DNA from: Neptunitalea chrysea
Lineage (GTDB): Bacteria; Bacteroidota; Bacteroidia; Flavobacteriales; Flavobacteriaceae
Assembly (NCBI RefSeq): GCF_027924145.1
Contig: NZ_BRVP01000014.1
Location: forward strand, 1 to 64,000
DNA length: 64,000 nucleotides
Direction of reading: 5' to 3'
The translations under genes and the position numbers were made by a program. Under the pieces are notes generated by a model, which saw only the letters and a list, made by a program, of their open reading frames with translations, did not search any database and had not been told where the DNA came from. Every line of letters begins with the position of its first letter. Within the stretch, counting starts at the first letter, position 1. Of the stretch, positions 35,344 to 43,913 are shown in pieces.

Positions 35344-35616
35344 TTACATTTCCAATGCTTTTAGCTCAGGATTCAATCGTTTAATGAGTGTTAATTTCCA
35401 ACCTACTTTCCAGTTTCGTAATTGGCGTTCCCGTTTAATCGCCTGTTTCAGGTTCATAAAAGTTTCGTAGTATACAAGGTGTTTACTACTTGTAGTCTTG
35501 GTTTGAGTGATTACCGGGGTATGGTTGCTTATCTTTTTACGCAGGTCATCGGTTAAGCCTGTAAAAAAAGAAGTTCTACAGTCATTTACAGAAATATAAA
35601 CATAACACTTTCTCAT
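35344..35616 (-). CDS. GIY-YIG domain protein, degenerate active site
   Basis: A 90-residue single-domain protein of the small GIY-YIG (UvrC N-terminal-like) group: CYVYI stands for GIY, FFTGLTDDLRKKI for YIG with its Arg, YYETF supplies the Glu, and AIKRERQLRNWK and LNPELKAL close the domain as in the family. The second motif is F-F-T-G where Y-I-G is usual, so the second catalytic Tyr is lost and activity is doubtful. Length is normal. It stands alone beside a REP-like element. Confidence 0.8.
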   Translation of the reverse strand: MRKCYVYISVNDCRTSFFTGLTDDLRKKISNHTPVITQTKTTSSKHLVYYETFMNLKQAIKRERQLRNWKVGWKLTLIKRLNPELKALEM

Positions 35617-35683
35617 TTTTAGCCTGCTATTTTTATTTTACATTAAAAATTTAGCTAAAAAAATAATAATATGCAAATTTTAT

Positions 35684-35707
35684 TCAATAATCGAGATTAG
35701 CTACTTC
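35684..35707. repeat. 24-base intergenic repeat, copy 2
   Basis: This matches 25997-26020 in 22 of 24 positions. It lies between the GIY-YIG and YCII genes, downstream of the latter. Confidence 0.5.
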
Positions 35708-35728
35708 GTAGGCTTACCCCAAAGTAGT

Positions 35729-36205
35729 TTACTTTAATTTACTCCCTTTAGCCGCCCAAAAAGGATGCGATTCTATAGTTAATCTACCAGCTTTTACCAT
35801 AGGGTCGGCATTGGCTAAACTATCAGCCTCTTCAAATGTTGGTGTATTATACACTGCTATACCCAATACCTCACTGTTATCATCAAACGGCCCTGCTATA
35901 CTTATTTTCCCCGCTAAATGCAACTTCTCTAAATGAGCCAAATGTTCCTTTTGAAGCTTAGCTAACGTTACCGAATCCTGATTCCTATTTGGTCCTTTTT
36001 TTAAGAATATCATAAAGTACTTTTGCATAACATAGGTAGTGTCGCCTTCCTCATAGGTAAAGGTTTCATGCAAGGAGTCCGTTTTTTCAACAGCAATGGT
36101 CTCCAGTTCTGGCACATTAGAATTATTATTTAATTCCTTTTTAATATTAATATCACATGCTATTACGCCCAAAGCCACTGCAGCTACTAAAATAACCTTT
36201 TTCAT
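35729..36205 (-). CDS. YCII-domain lipoprotein
   Basis: A 158-residue protein with a lipoprotein signal (VALGVIAC, Cys17), a linker of about 40 residues, and a YCII-like domain (about 60-150) with YFMIFLKKGPNR, AGPFDDNSEVLGIAVY and DPMVKAGRLTIESHPFW, the usual His and Asp-Pro pattern. YciI proteins are small dimeric ferredoxin-like proteins of uncertain function; being lipid-anchored is uncommon. The last of three genes (CLC transporter, CYTH, YCII) read together; it starts one base after the CYTH stop. Confidence 0.78.
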   Translation of the reverse strand: MKKVILVAAVALGVIACDINIKKELNNNSNVPELETIAVEKTDSLHETFTYEEGDTTYVMQKYFMIFLKKGPNRNQDSVTLAKLQKEHLAHLEKLHLAGKISIAGPFDDNSEVLGIAVYNTPTFEEADSLANADPMVKAGRLTIESHPFWAAKGSKLK

Positions 36206-36206
36206 A

Positions 36207-36674
36207 TTACCAATTATTATAGGGGTTACTACTCAATTGCGAATTATAGTATTTAATGTCTCCGGTAACTTCTGCACCTAGCCATGCAGGTTTTGGATAC
36301 TCCTCATCCTTACTTTCTAATTCTACCTCGGCAACAACCAGTCCTTCATTGTCCCCAAAAAACTCATCAACTTCAAAGACAAATTTTCCCATAGGTACCT
36401 CATACCTAATTTTATCTATAACTCCGGGTAAACACTTTTGCAGTAAGGTATCTGCTTCTTCTACCGTAATTTCTTTTTCCCACTCAAAGCGCGACAATCC
36501 TTCATCATCCGATTTTCCCTTTACGGTAATAAATCCGGTTGCCCCTTTAATACGTATTCTAACCGTACGCTCAGGGTCGGTACTCAAAAACCCCTGAACG
36601 ATTCTGATTTGTTTTATAGCCTCTTGCTTAAACGTTTCAGCCGTTACTAAAAACTTACGTTCTATTTCTATCAT
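36207..36674 (-). CDS. CYTH domain protein (triphosphate tunnel metalloenzyme)
   Basis: A 155-residue CYTH/TTM protein. The N-terminal EIERKFLV (3-10) is the family signature, followed by VRIRIKG, GFITVKGK and FEVDEFFG, giving the acidic and basic residues that line the tunnel. Bacterial members of this size hydrolyse inorganic triphosphate or, less often, act as class IV adenylate cyclases. It lies 19 bases after the CLC gene. Confidence 0.9.
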   Translation of the reverse strand: MIEIERKFLVTAETFKQEAIKQIRIVQGFLSTDPERTVRIRIKGATGFITVKGKSDDEGLSRFEWEKEITVEEADTLLQKCLPGVIDKIRYEVPMGKFVFEVDEFFGDNEGLVVAEVELESKDEEYPKPAWLGAEVTGDIKYYNSQLSSNPYNNW

Positions 36675-36693
36675 GTATATGAAGTATGACTCT

Positions 36694-37989
36694 TTATTTC
36701 TTTTTCCTAAAGCTTTCTATAGCAGCCAGCGTTTTCCCTTTATCTACACCAAACAAAAAGTGCTTTGGACTCCCCACAATCTGAGACGAGTAAATACCCG
36801 AATGCCCCGAAAACATATAGGCCACCACACAGGCAATACCAAAATACACAGCTCCTTTAGCACCAAACAACTCTATAGCCATTACTGTACAAGCAATTGG
36901 TGTATTGGTAGCTGCGGCAAACACGGCTACAAATCCCATTCCGGCTAATAAATCGGTTGGCAATGGCAAAATCCAAATAAGGGCATTCCCAAGTGTTGCT
37001 CCAATATAAAACAACGGAGTTACCTCACCACCTTTAAATCCGGCACCTAAAGTAAACGCGGTAAACACTAACTTAGCCGCAAAATCGTACCACGGCAAAT
37101 CGGCATCAAAAGCAGCTACAATGGTAGGTACTCCCAATCCAATATACTTGGTAGTGCCAATAAGATATACCGCCATCGCTACTACCGCACCTCCAATTAA
37201 CGGGCGTAAAGGTGGGTAATTCAATTTTTTAAAAAGTACTGTAAAGAAATGCGTTAATTTAGAAAACGCCAGTCCGCCCAAGCCAAACACCAACCCGGCA
37301 ACTATAGCATAAATCAAAGTATCGGGCGCTATACCAGGTACATTCTCTACCCCATAATGCGTATGGTGTACGGGCCACATTTTACAAGCGTAATCCGCTA
37401 TCACCCCTGCCAATACACTAGCAAAAAGAGCATCGTAACGCATACGCCCTAAAACCATTACCTCTAATGCAAATATGGCTCCTGCTAAAGGTGTACCAAA
37501 CACCGATGCAAAACCAGCACTTACCCCTACTACAATAACAATCTTTCTGTCGTCTTTATTTAGTTTAAACCATTTAGTAAACTGGTCGGCAATAGCCCCC
37601 CCCATTTGCACGGCACTCCCTTCTCTACCAGCCGAACCTCCAAAAAGGTGTGTCATTACGGTTCCAAATAGAACCAAAGGCGCCATCTTAAAAGGAATGA
37701 TTTTATTTGGTGAGTGAAATTCTTCTAACAACTGGTTATTTCCTTTTACTACACTCGTGCCAAAGTAATGGTATACCAACCCTACAATAAGTCCACCAAT
37801 TGGTAATAAGGCTATTATCCACTTATGGCTTTCTCTGTATTCAGTTGCCCAGTGTAAACTTTCTAATAAAGCTGCTGAAGCAGAACCCGCCAAAACTCCA
37901 ATAATAGCGCATATTAAAAGCCATTTACATAAGTATACTAATGAAGGAATTTGTTCTATAGAAGTTAGTTTCTCTTTTATTGATGCCAT
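36694..37989 (-). CDS. CLC-family anion transporter, possible fluoride type
   Basis: A 431-residue CLC protein with 10 or more TM segments. Gating-Glu motif GGSAGREGSAVQ and the later GFKGGEVTPLFYIGA are clear. The first selectivity motif is KGNNQLLEE instead of the GSGIP of chloride/proton exchangers, and the third region has GGEVTPLF in place of GGIFAP. Such changes mark the divergent branch that includes fluoride/proton antiporters, so the substrate may be fluoride (inference). It heads the operon with CYTH and YCII; upstream is a 14-base palindrome (38016-38029). Confidence 0.8.
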   Translation of the reverse strand: MASIKEKLTSIEQIPSLVYLCKWLLICAIIGVLAGSASAALLESLHWATEYRESHKWIIALLPIGGLIVGLVYHYFGTSVVKGNNQLLEEFHSPNKIIPFKMAPLVLFGTVMTHLFGGSAGREGSAVQMGGAIADQFTKWFKLNKDDRKIVIVVGVSAGFASVFGTPLAGAIFALEVMVLGRMRYDALFASVLAGVIADYACKMWPVHHTHYGVENVPGIAPDTLIYAIVAGLVFGLGGLAFSKLTHFFTVLFKKLNYPPLRPLIGGAVVAMAVYLIGTTKYIGLGVPTIVAAFDADLPWYDFAAKLVFTAFTLGAGFKGGEVTPLFYIGATLGNALIWILPLPTDLLAGMGFVAVFAAATNTPIACTVMAIELFGAKGAVYFGIACVVAYMFSGHSGIYSSQIVGSPKHFLFGVDKGKTLAAIESFRKKK

Positions 37990-38015
37990 ACTGATTAAAA
38001 TATATACGTTTCCTG

Positions 38016-38029
38016 TGGCAATATTGCCA
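38016..38029. promoter_or_regulatory. 14-base palindrome upstream of the CLC gene
   Basis: TGGCAATATTGCCA is perfectly symmetric and lies 27 bases upstream of the CLC start, near where its promoter should be. It is a possible operator; no other copy was seen in the window. Confidence 0.35.
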
Positions 38030-38186
38030 AAAAGTAGACGTCATCAGCTCTTTTAGCGGTTCAAGGCAGACATCATTGCCAAACAGATGCTCAAAATTAC
38101 ATTTTTTTTTAATGTCAACCTAGTTTTAGATGTTCACCCCATGCCTTCTGCCACATTTTGAAACAAGCAACTTATGGCTTTTAGCG

Positions 38187-38194
38187 TACCTTTG
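38187..38194 (+). promoter_or_regulatory. -7 element giving a near-leaderless dinB transcript
   Basis: TACCTTTG is a perfect TAnnTTTG match and ends 5 bases before the dinB ATG at 38200, so transcription should start at or beside the start codon. No -33 TTG stands at the canonical distance. Confidence 0.55.
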
Positions 38195-38199
38195 TATTA

Positions 38200-39309
38200 A
38201 TGAGTACGCCACCAGACATTATACCATTACGAAAGATTATTCATGTAGATATGGATGCCTTTTATGCCTCTGTAGAGCAAATGGATCATCCCGAACTCAA
38301 AGGAAAACCATTGGCTGTTGGCGGAGGTTCTAAAAGAGGGGTTGTGTCTGCCGCAAGTTATGAAGCTCGCAAATATGGGGTTCGCAGTGCTATAAGTGGT
38401 TATTTAGCAAAAAAGAGATGCCCAGAACTCATTTTTGTAAAACCAAGATTTGATCGTTATAAAGAAATCTCGCAAAAAATTAGAGCTATTTTTTATGATT
38501 ATACCGATTTGGTTGAACCACTTGCACTCGATGAGGCCTATTTAGATGTTACCGAAAATAAAAAAGGAAATCCGAGTGCCACACTCATTGCAGAAGAAAT
38601 ACGAACCCGAATTTTTAATGAAATTGGACTTACAGCTTCGGCAGGTATTTCTATTAATAAGTTTGTAGCTAAGATAGCAAGCGACTATAATAAACCCAAC
38701 GGACAAAAAACAGTAAACCCCGAAGAAGTTATTGAGTTTCTGGAGAAATTAGACATCCGTAAGTTTTATGGGGTTGGTAAGGTTACTGCCGATAAAATGT
38801 ACCAACATGGCATTTTTACCGGAGCCGATTTAAAAACTAAATCCTTAGATTATTTAAACACCCATTTCGGGAAAAGTGGAGCTCATTACTATAACATAGT
38901 TAGAGGTGTGCATACAAGTAGTGTAAAGCCACACCGTACCCCAAAATCGGTTGGGGCAGAACGTACGTTTAGTGAGAATCTTACTTCGGAAATTTTTATG
39001 TTGGAGCGACTTACAAATATTGCTGAAGAACTAGATAAGCGATTAAAGCAAAGTAAAATTGCAGGCAAAACCATTACATTAAAAATAAAGTATAGCAATT
39101 TTGAACAGCATACCCGAAGCAAAACACTTCCTTACTTTATAGCAGATAAGAATCTCGTTTTAGAAATAGCAAAAGAACTGCTATACCAGCAGAAGCCAGA
39201 GAACTCTGTCCGCCTTTTAGGTATTTCATTAAGCAATTTAAATACCGAAAAAAAAGAAACTAAAAAAGAGGATACCGCTATTTTAGTTCAGCTTAAATTT
39301 GACTTATAA
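38200..39309 (+). CDS. dinB: DNA polymerase IV (Y-family translesion polymerase)
   Basis: A 369-residue Y-family polymerase. Catalytic acidic residues are seen in HVDMDAFYASVEQ (Asp17) and LALDEAYLD (Asp111, Glu112); helix-hairpin-helix (RKFYGVGKVTADKM) and little-finger domains follow. The C-terminal QLKFDL is a clamp-binding motif, so it can be recruited by the sliding clamp. It performs error-prone bypass of damaged template. Monocistronic, convergent with pyk across a shared terminator. Confidence 0.95.
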   Translation: MSTPPDIIPLRKIIHVDMDAFYASVEQMDHPELKGKPLAVGGGSKRGVVSAASYEARKYGVRSAISGYLAKKRCPELIFVKPRFDRYKEISQKIRAIFYDYTDLVEPLALDEAYLDVTENKKGNPSATLIAEEIRTRIFNEIGLTASAGISINKFVAKIASDYNKPNGQKTVNPEEVIEFLEKLDIRKFYGVGKVTADKMYQHGIFTGADLKTKSLDYLNTHFGKSGAHYYNIVRGVHTSSVKPHRTPKSVGAERTFSENLTSEIFMLERLTNIAEELDKRLKQSKIAGKTITLKIKYSNFEQHTRSKTLPYFIADKNLVLEIAKELLYQQKPENSVRLLGISLSNLNTEKKETKKEDTAILVQLKFDL

Positions 39310-39343
39310 AAAAAATACCGCCTTAAAAGGCAGTATTTTTTAT
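39308..39343. terminator. bidirectional terminator between dinB and pyk
   Basis: A-run, then a stem of ATAC-c-GCCTT against AAGGC-a-GTAT with one C/A mismatch, then a T-run. It serves dinB on the plus strand and pyk, which ends at 39369, on the minus strand. Confidence 0.75.
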
Positions 39344-39368
39344 ATCTGTAATAACTCGGTATCGTTAA

Positions 39369-40814
39369 TTATCCGAAGTTACATGTTTCAATTTCTTTAA
39401 TTCGTAGTGTATTTACCATACCCTTATCTCTAATAGGCATTGCAGCTAAACTAATTAACATATCACCCGGCTCAAGGAACCCTTTTTCACAAGCAATACG
39501 GTTTACATCTTCTATAGTCTCATCAGTGGTTACATAACGATCGTAATAGAAAGCTTCTACACCCCAAAGTAAACTAAGTTGTGTTAATATGTGCTTGTTA
39601 GATGTAAATACTAAGATATACGCTTTTGGTCTCCATGCAGAAATCTGAAAAGCAGTATACCCACTATTAGTAAGTGTAGAAATTGCTTTTGCCTTAATTT
39701 CGTTTGCCATAAAAGCAGCATGGTAACAAATAGATTTTGTAATATATCTTTTTGTTTTGATGTAAGGAGGATCTTGTGGTACTTTAATTAATGATGAGTC
39801 CTCAACACTTTGAATAATGCTGCTCATTTTTTCAATTACCTGTACCGGATACGCTCCTACAGAAGTTTCACCAGATAACATTACCGCATCGGCACCGTCC
39901 ATTACAGAGTTCGCAACGTCGTTCACCTCTGCTCTAGTTGGCGTCAAACTCGTAATCATACTCTCCATCATCTGAGTAGCAATAATTACAGGAATACGAG
40001 CCTTTTTAGCACGAAGAACTAATTTTTTCTGGATTAATGGAACTTCCTGAGCAGGAATCTCAACCCCTAAATCTCCACGTGCTACCATTAAACCATCACA
40101 GTAAGAAACAATCTTATCGATGTTCTCAACGCCTTCAGGTTTTTCAATTTTAGCAATAATTGGAATTTTCTCTTCAGAATGTTCTTTAATAATATTTTGA
40201 AGGTCTATAATATCTTGCTCATGGCGCACAAAGGAAAGTGCAATCCAATCTACTTTTTGCTGAATAGCAAAAATAGCGTCTTTAAGATCTTTCTCAGTTA
40301 AAGCAGGCAATGATAAAGCCGTATTAGGAAGGTTCACTCCTTTTTTAGACTTTAATGGCCCACCCTGAATAACTTTAGTAGTAACTTCTGTTTCTTTATT
40401 AGTTGCAGTAACTTCAAAAATAAGCTTCCCATCATCTAATAAAATACGCTCTCCAGGTTTCACATCCCTAGGGAACATTTTATAGTTCATGTAAACACGC
40501 TCTGCATTCCCCTCAAAAGGTTCCCCAGTAACAAAAGTGATTGTATCTCCATCATTTACCACTACGTCTTCAGCCATTACACCAACACGTAGTTTTGGTC
40601 CTTGTAAATCTCCCAAAATACCCGCTGCATATCCATACTCTTCATTTAACTCGCGAATAATTCTAACTCGTTCCTCAACATCTTTGTAATCTGCATGAGA
40701 AAAGTTAATTCTAAACACGTTAGCACCTGCCTCGATCATCTTTTTAAGAGTCTCTTTATCACTGGTAGCAGGGCCTAATGTTGCCACTATTTTGGTTTTT
40801 TTAATTTTTAGCAT
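39369..40814 (-). CDS. pyk: pyruvate kinase
   Basis: A 481-residue glycolytic enzyme converting phosphoenolpyruvate and ADP to pyruvate and ATP. TKIVATLGPATSDKE opens the barrel; the B-domain cap follows. The active-site segment IPIIAKIEKPEGVENI with the catalytic Lys, MVARGDLGVEIP, and IIATQMMESM are all present. It starts 2 bases after the stop of the IPExxxVDY-family gene, a usual flavobacterial pairing. Confidence 0.97.
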   Translation of the reverse strand: MLKIKKTKIVATLGPATSDKETLKKMIEAGANVFRINFSHADYKDVEERVRIIRELNEEYGYAAGILGDLQGPKLRVGVMAEDVVVNDGDTITFVTGEPFEGNAERVYMNYKMFPRDVKPGERILLDDGKLIFEVTATNKETEVTTKVIQGGPLKSKKGVNLPNTALSLPALTEKDLKDAIFAIQQKVDWIALSFVRHEQDIIDLQNIIKEHSEEKIPIIAKIEKPEGVENIDKIVSYCDGLMVARGDLGVEIPAQEVPLIQKKLVLRAKKARIPVIIATQMMESMITSLTPTRAEVNDVANSVMDGADAVMLSGETSVGAYPVQVIEKMSSIIQSVEDSSLIKVPQDPPYIKTKRYITKSICYHAAFMANEIKAKAISTLTNSGYTAFQISAWRPKAYILVFTSNKHILTQLSLLWGVEAFYYDRYVTTDETIEDVNRIACEKGFLEPGDMLISLAAMPIRDKGMVNTLRIKEIETCNFG

Positions 40815-40816
40815 TT

Positions 40817-41284
40817 TCAGAAAATTAAGTTCGTTCTAGTTTTGATTTGATTTGCTGCTATTTTATATGTTGTAACAATATTTGGTATTTGCTGTACTGA
40901 CTGCACAATATTGTTGAGGTCTAGAAATTCTTCAGGAGCCTCTATTTTAACAAAAAAATCTACTTTTTTGTATTCAGGAAGCAAATATACTTTCTCTTCA
41001 TTACTCAAATTGTTAAAAAGTAAAAAATTGTTTTCCTGAACCTTTGCTTTGCTCATTCCGTTTTGAATTAGATACCACCTAAACTCTGTCTTAGAATCTA
41101 CCCATTCAAACTTTTGAAATATACCATCCTCATCAATTTCAACCGGATCCGATTTTACAAAACGTGTTTTTAAATATCGGTTAAACAAATATGCCATACG
41201 ATAATCTTCAACCGAACTATGTACGGCAATTAATGTAAAAACATCATCCTCTTCAAAATCATCTGTTAATCGATATATCGCCAT
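40817..41284 (-). CDS. IPExxxVDY family protein
   Basis: A 155-residue Bacteroidota-specific protein of unknown role. The name-giving motif appears as LPEYKKVDFFVKI, and the C-terminus IKTRTNLIF matches the family ending. It lies between rnc and pyk, in the usual gene order of this family. A TAATTTG box about 10-20 bases upstream, one base short of TAnnTTTG, may give it and pyk their own promoter in the 115-base gap after rnc. Confidence 0.88.
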   Translation of the reverse strand: MAIYRLTDDFEEDDVFTLIAVHSSVEDYRMAYLFNRYLKTRFVKSDPVEIDEDGIFQKFEWVDSKTEFRWYLIQNGMSKAKVQENNFLLFNNLSNEEKVYLLPEYKKVDFFVKIEAPEEFLDLNNIVQSVQQIPNIVTTYKIAANQIKTRTNLIF

Positions 41285-41399
41285 CGAAAATTTGCAAATT
41301 ATTGTAAAGATATGACTTCTTTAAAAATATAGATAATTATATTTCAAATGTTTAATGAGAACAGGGCACGAAAACGAGATAGTTAACAATTTAATAATC

Positions 41400-42137
41400 C
41401 TACCTATTCTCTATTTGATTTTGAAGTGCAAAATAGGCCCTCTTGGCGGCGGCTTCTTCAGCCTTTTTCTTAGAAGTAGCTCTAGCCTTAGAAACTAACT
41501 TATTGTCTATACTCAACTTTACGGCAAAATGTTTTAAAACATCATTTCCGTTATCCTCAAATACATTAAAATAAAATGATTTTTTCTCCTTTTGACACCA
41601 CTCAATAAGTAAACTCTTATAACTTATCACCTTTCCTTCTAGGCGTTCAATATCTACATGTGGTTTAATAACACGTTTATCAATAAACCGCTCACAAGAA
41701 TTATACCCCTTATCTAAGTAGATTGCCCCCACAAGTGCCTCAAAAAGATTTCCGTGTACATTATCTCCAAAACTTTCTTTAGAAATACTGCTTATCACAT
41801 AATCAAGTAAGTGTAGCTCTTTACCCAACTCATTCAAATGCTCTCTACTTACTATTTTAGATCGCATTTTGGTAAGATATCCTTCGTCACCTGATGGTAC
41901 CTTTTCAAACAAATATTTGGAAATAACAGCACTAAGCATGGCGTCACCTAAAAACTCTAAACGCTCGTAGTTTACAGCGTTCCCTTTTTCATCTTTCAAA
42001 TTTGTAGAACGATGCGTAAAGGCAATTCTATATATTTCGTAATCCTTGGGCTTAAATCCTAAAATTCGGTGCAAATGAATAAAAAAATTCCCGTCGTCTT
42101 TAGATCGGGAATTTAATATTTTGCGTATGAGCCCCAT
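41400..42137 (-). CDS. rnc: ribonuclease III
   Basis: A 245-residue dsRNA endonuclease for rRNA and mRNA processing. The nuclease domain has ERLEFLGDAMLSAVI, the signature box, with the acidic catalytic residues and a later GNLFEALVGAIYLDKG; a dsRNA-binding domain fills the last 70 residues (YKSLLIEWCQKE, ATSKKKAEEAAAKRAYFAL). It starts 3 bases after the fabF stop, completing acpP-fabF-rnc. Confidence 0.96.
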   Translation of the reverse strand: MGLIRKILNSRSKDDGNFFIHLHRILGFKPKDYEIYRIAFTHRSTNLKDEKGNAVNYERLEFLGDAMLSAVISKYLFEKVPSGDEGYLTKMRSKIVSREHLNELGKELHLLDYVISSISKESFGDNVHGNLFEALVGAIYLDKGYNSCERFIDKRVIKPHVDIERLEGKVISYKSLLIEWCQKEKKSFYFNVFEDNGNDVLKHFAVKLSIDNKLVSKARATSKKKAEEAAAKRAYFALQNQIENR

Positions 42138-42140
42138 ATA

Positions 42141-43394
42141 TTATTCTTCAATCTTTCTGAATAAAACACAAGCATTATGCCCACCAAATCCAAATGTATT
42201 ACTCATTGCAACCTTAACATCTCTTTTTTGAGCATTATTAAGGGTCAAGTTCAAGCCAGCGTCAATTCTATCATCCATAGTTGTATGGTTAATAGTTGGT
42301 GGCACAATACCATCTACTAAAGTCAAAATAGAAGCAATCGCCTCAATAGCGCCGGCTGCTCCTAATAAATGTCCTGTCATAGACTTTGTAGAATTGATAT
42401 TAATATCTTTCGCATGCTCACCAAATACAGTAGAAATCGCTTTAAGCTCGGCTACATCTCCAAGCGGTGTAGACGTACCATGTGTATTAATATGATCTAC
42501 TTCTTCTGGAGAAATACCAGCATCCTTCAAACAGTTTTGCATCACCGCAATTACTCCAATTCCTTCAGGATGTGGAGCCGTTAAGTGATACGCATCTGAT
42601 GACAATCCACCACCACCTATTTCACAATAGATTTTTGCTCCTCTAGCTTTTGCGTATTCATATTCTTCTAATACTAGCGCACCAGCACCCTCACCTAAAA
42701 CAAACCCATCACGATCAGCATCAAATGGTCTTGATGCTGTTTCTGGACTATCGTTTCTGGTAGACAGTGCATGCATAGCGTTAAAACCACCCATTCCGGC
42801 CATGGTAACAGCCGCCTCAGAACCTCCTGAAACAACCACGTCACACATGCCTAAACGAATGTAGTTAAACGCATCAATAAGCGCATTTGCAGAAGATGCA
42901 CACGCAGAAACAGTTGTGTAATTTGGTCCCATAAACCCATTTCTCATAGAAATGTGAGCAGGAGCAATATCGGCAATCATTTTTGGAATAAAGAATGGGT
43001 TAAATTTAGGAGTACCATCACCTTTAGAAAAGTTAAGTACTTCGTCTTGGAAAGTTTCTAACCCTCCAATACCAGCTCCCCAAATAACACCTACCCTCGA
43101 CTTGTCGATTGTTTCAAGATCTAATGAAGAATCTTTAATAGCTTCATCACTAGCAACCACAGCATACTGTGAAAACTTGTCTAATCGGCGCGTCACTTTC
43201 CTGTCAATAAAATCATTAATATTGAAATCTTTTAACTCACAGGCAAACTGTGTTTTAAATTTTGAAGCATCAAAATGTGTAATAGGGGCAGCCCCTGTTA
43301 CTCCATCTTTCAATCCTTCCCAGTAATCTTTAAGGTTATTACCTATCGGCGTCAAAGCACCTAAACCTGTAACAACAACTCGCCTTAATTTCAT
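42141..43394 (-). CDS. fabF: 3-oxoacyl-ACP synthase II
   Basis: A 417-residue condensing enzyme that elongates fatty acids with malonyl-ACP. The catalytic triad is complete: Cys165 (SACASSAN), His305 (NTHGTSTPLGD) and His342 (SMTGHLLGAAG). Length is as expected. It lies 104 bases downstream of acpP with a strong hairpin in between, and rnc follows. Confidence 0.97.
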   Translation of the reverse strand: MKLRRVVVTGLGALTPIGNNLKDYWEGLKDGVTGAAPITHFDASKFKTQFACELKDFNINDFIDRKVTRRLDKFSQYAVVASDEAIKDSSLDLETIDKSRVGVIWGAGIGGLETFQDEVLNFSKGDGTPKFNPFFIPKMIADIAPAHISMRNGFMGPNYTTVSACASSANALIDAFNYIRLGMCDVVVSGGSEAAVTMAGMGGFNAMHALSTRNDSPETASRPFDADRDGFVLGEGAGALVLEEYEYAKARGAKIYCEIGGGGLSSDAYHLTAPHPEGIGVIAVMQNCLKDAGISPEEVDHINTHGTSTPLGDVAELKAISTVFGEHAKDININSTKSMTGHLLGAAGAIEAIASILTLVDGIVPPTINHTTMDDRIDAGLNLTLNNAQKRDVKVAMSNTFGFGGHNACVLFRKIEE

Positions 43395-43435
43395 GTGAAA
43401 TAATTTTATTTACCAATTAACATTAGAACACGAAG

Positions 43436-43464
43436 AGAATGTTCAGCTTTTTGCTGAACATTCT
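43436..43464 (-). promoter_or_regulatory. hairpin between acpP and fabF
   Basis: A perfect 12-bp stem, AGAATGTTCAGC (43436-43447) against 43453-43464, encloses a 5-base loop. On the transcribed minus strand no U-tract follows, so it is more likely an mRNA-processing or stabilising structure than a terminator. It would allow acpP mRNA to accumulate over fabF. Confidence 0.6.
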
Positions 43465-43498
43465 ATAACTTCATGAATACCTTTGTATAAATTTTAAA

Positions 43499-43732
43499 TT
43501 ACTTTGCCGATTCAATGTATTGAATTGCCTGACCAACCGTAGCAATGTTTTCTGCTTGGTCATCAGGAATTTGAATATCAAATTCTTTTTCGAATTCCAT
43601 TATTAATTCCACTGTGTCCAATGAGTCTGCTCCTAAGTCGTTAGTAAAGCTTGCTTCAGCTACCACTTCGTTCTCGTCAACCCCTAATTTGTCAACGATG
43701 ATAGCCTTTACTCTTGATGCAATGTCTGACAT
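43499..43732 (-). CDS. acpP: acyl carrier protein
   Basis: A 77-residue acidic ACP that carries fatty-acyl intermediates. The phosphopantetheine site is Ser37 in [12 protein letters not shown]. Length and charge are standard. It heads the acpP-fabF-rnc operon and has a consensus promoter. Confidence 0.97.
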   Translation of the reverse strand: MSDIASRVKAIIVDKLGVDENEVVAEASFTNDLGADSLDTVELIMEFEKEFDIQIPDDQAENIATVGQAIQYIESAK

Positions 43733-43763
43733 AATCTTTTAGTTTTAAAATTTAATTTGTTGG

Positions 43764-43792
43764 CAAAAATAAAAAACTTTAATTGAATACAA
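43764..43792 (-). promoter_or_regulatory. acpP promoter
   Basis: On the minus strand TTG (43792-43790) is followed after 18 bases by TATTTTTG (43771-43764), a good match to the Bacteroidota -33/-7 pattern. The acpP start codon is 31 bases downstream. Confidence 0.6.
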
Positions 43793-43913
43793 CATTTTAG
43801 TTCAAAAATGTGCTTCTAAATTAGTGAAAATTAATTCAACTATTTAGTTTTAGGGCTTCTTATTCTTAATTATTATTAGTTTTTTTGCGTTTTAACCATT
43901 GATTTAAATTTTC

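Noticed and set aside
36673-36948. 91-codon plus-strand frame opposite the CLC gene
   Set aside because: His/Ser/Thr-rich shadow of a clear membrane protein gene.
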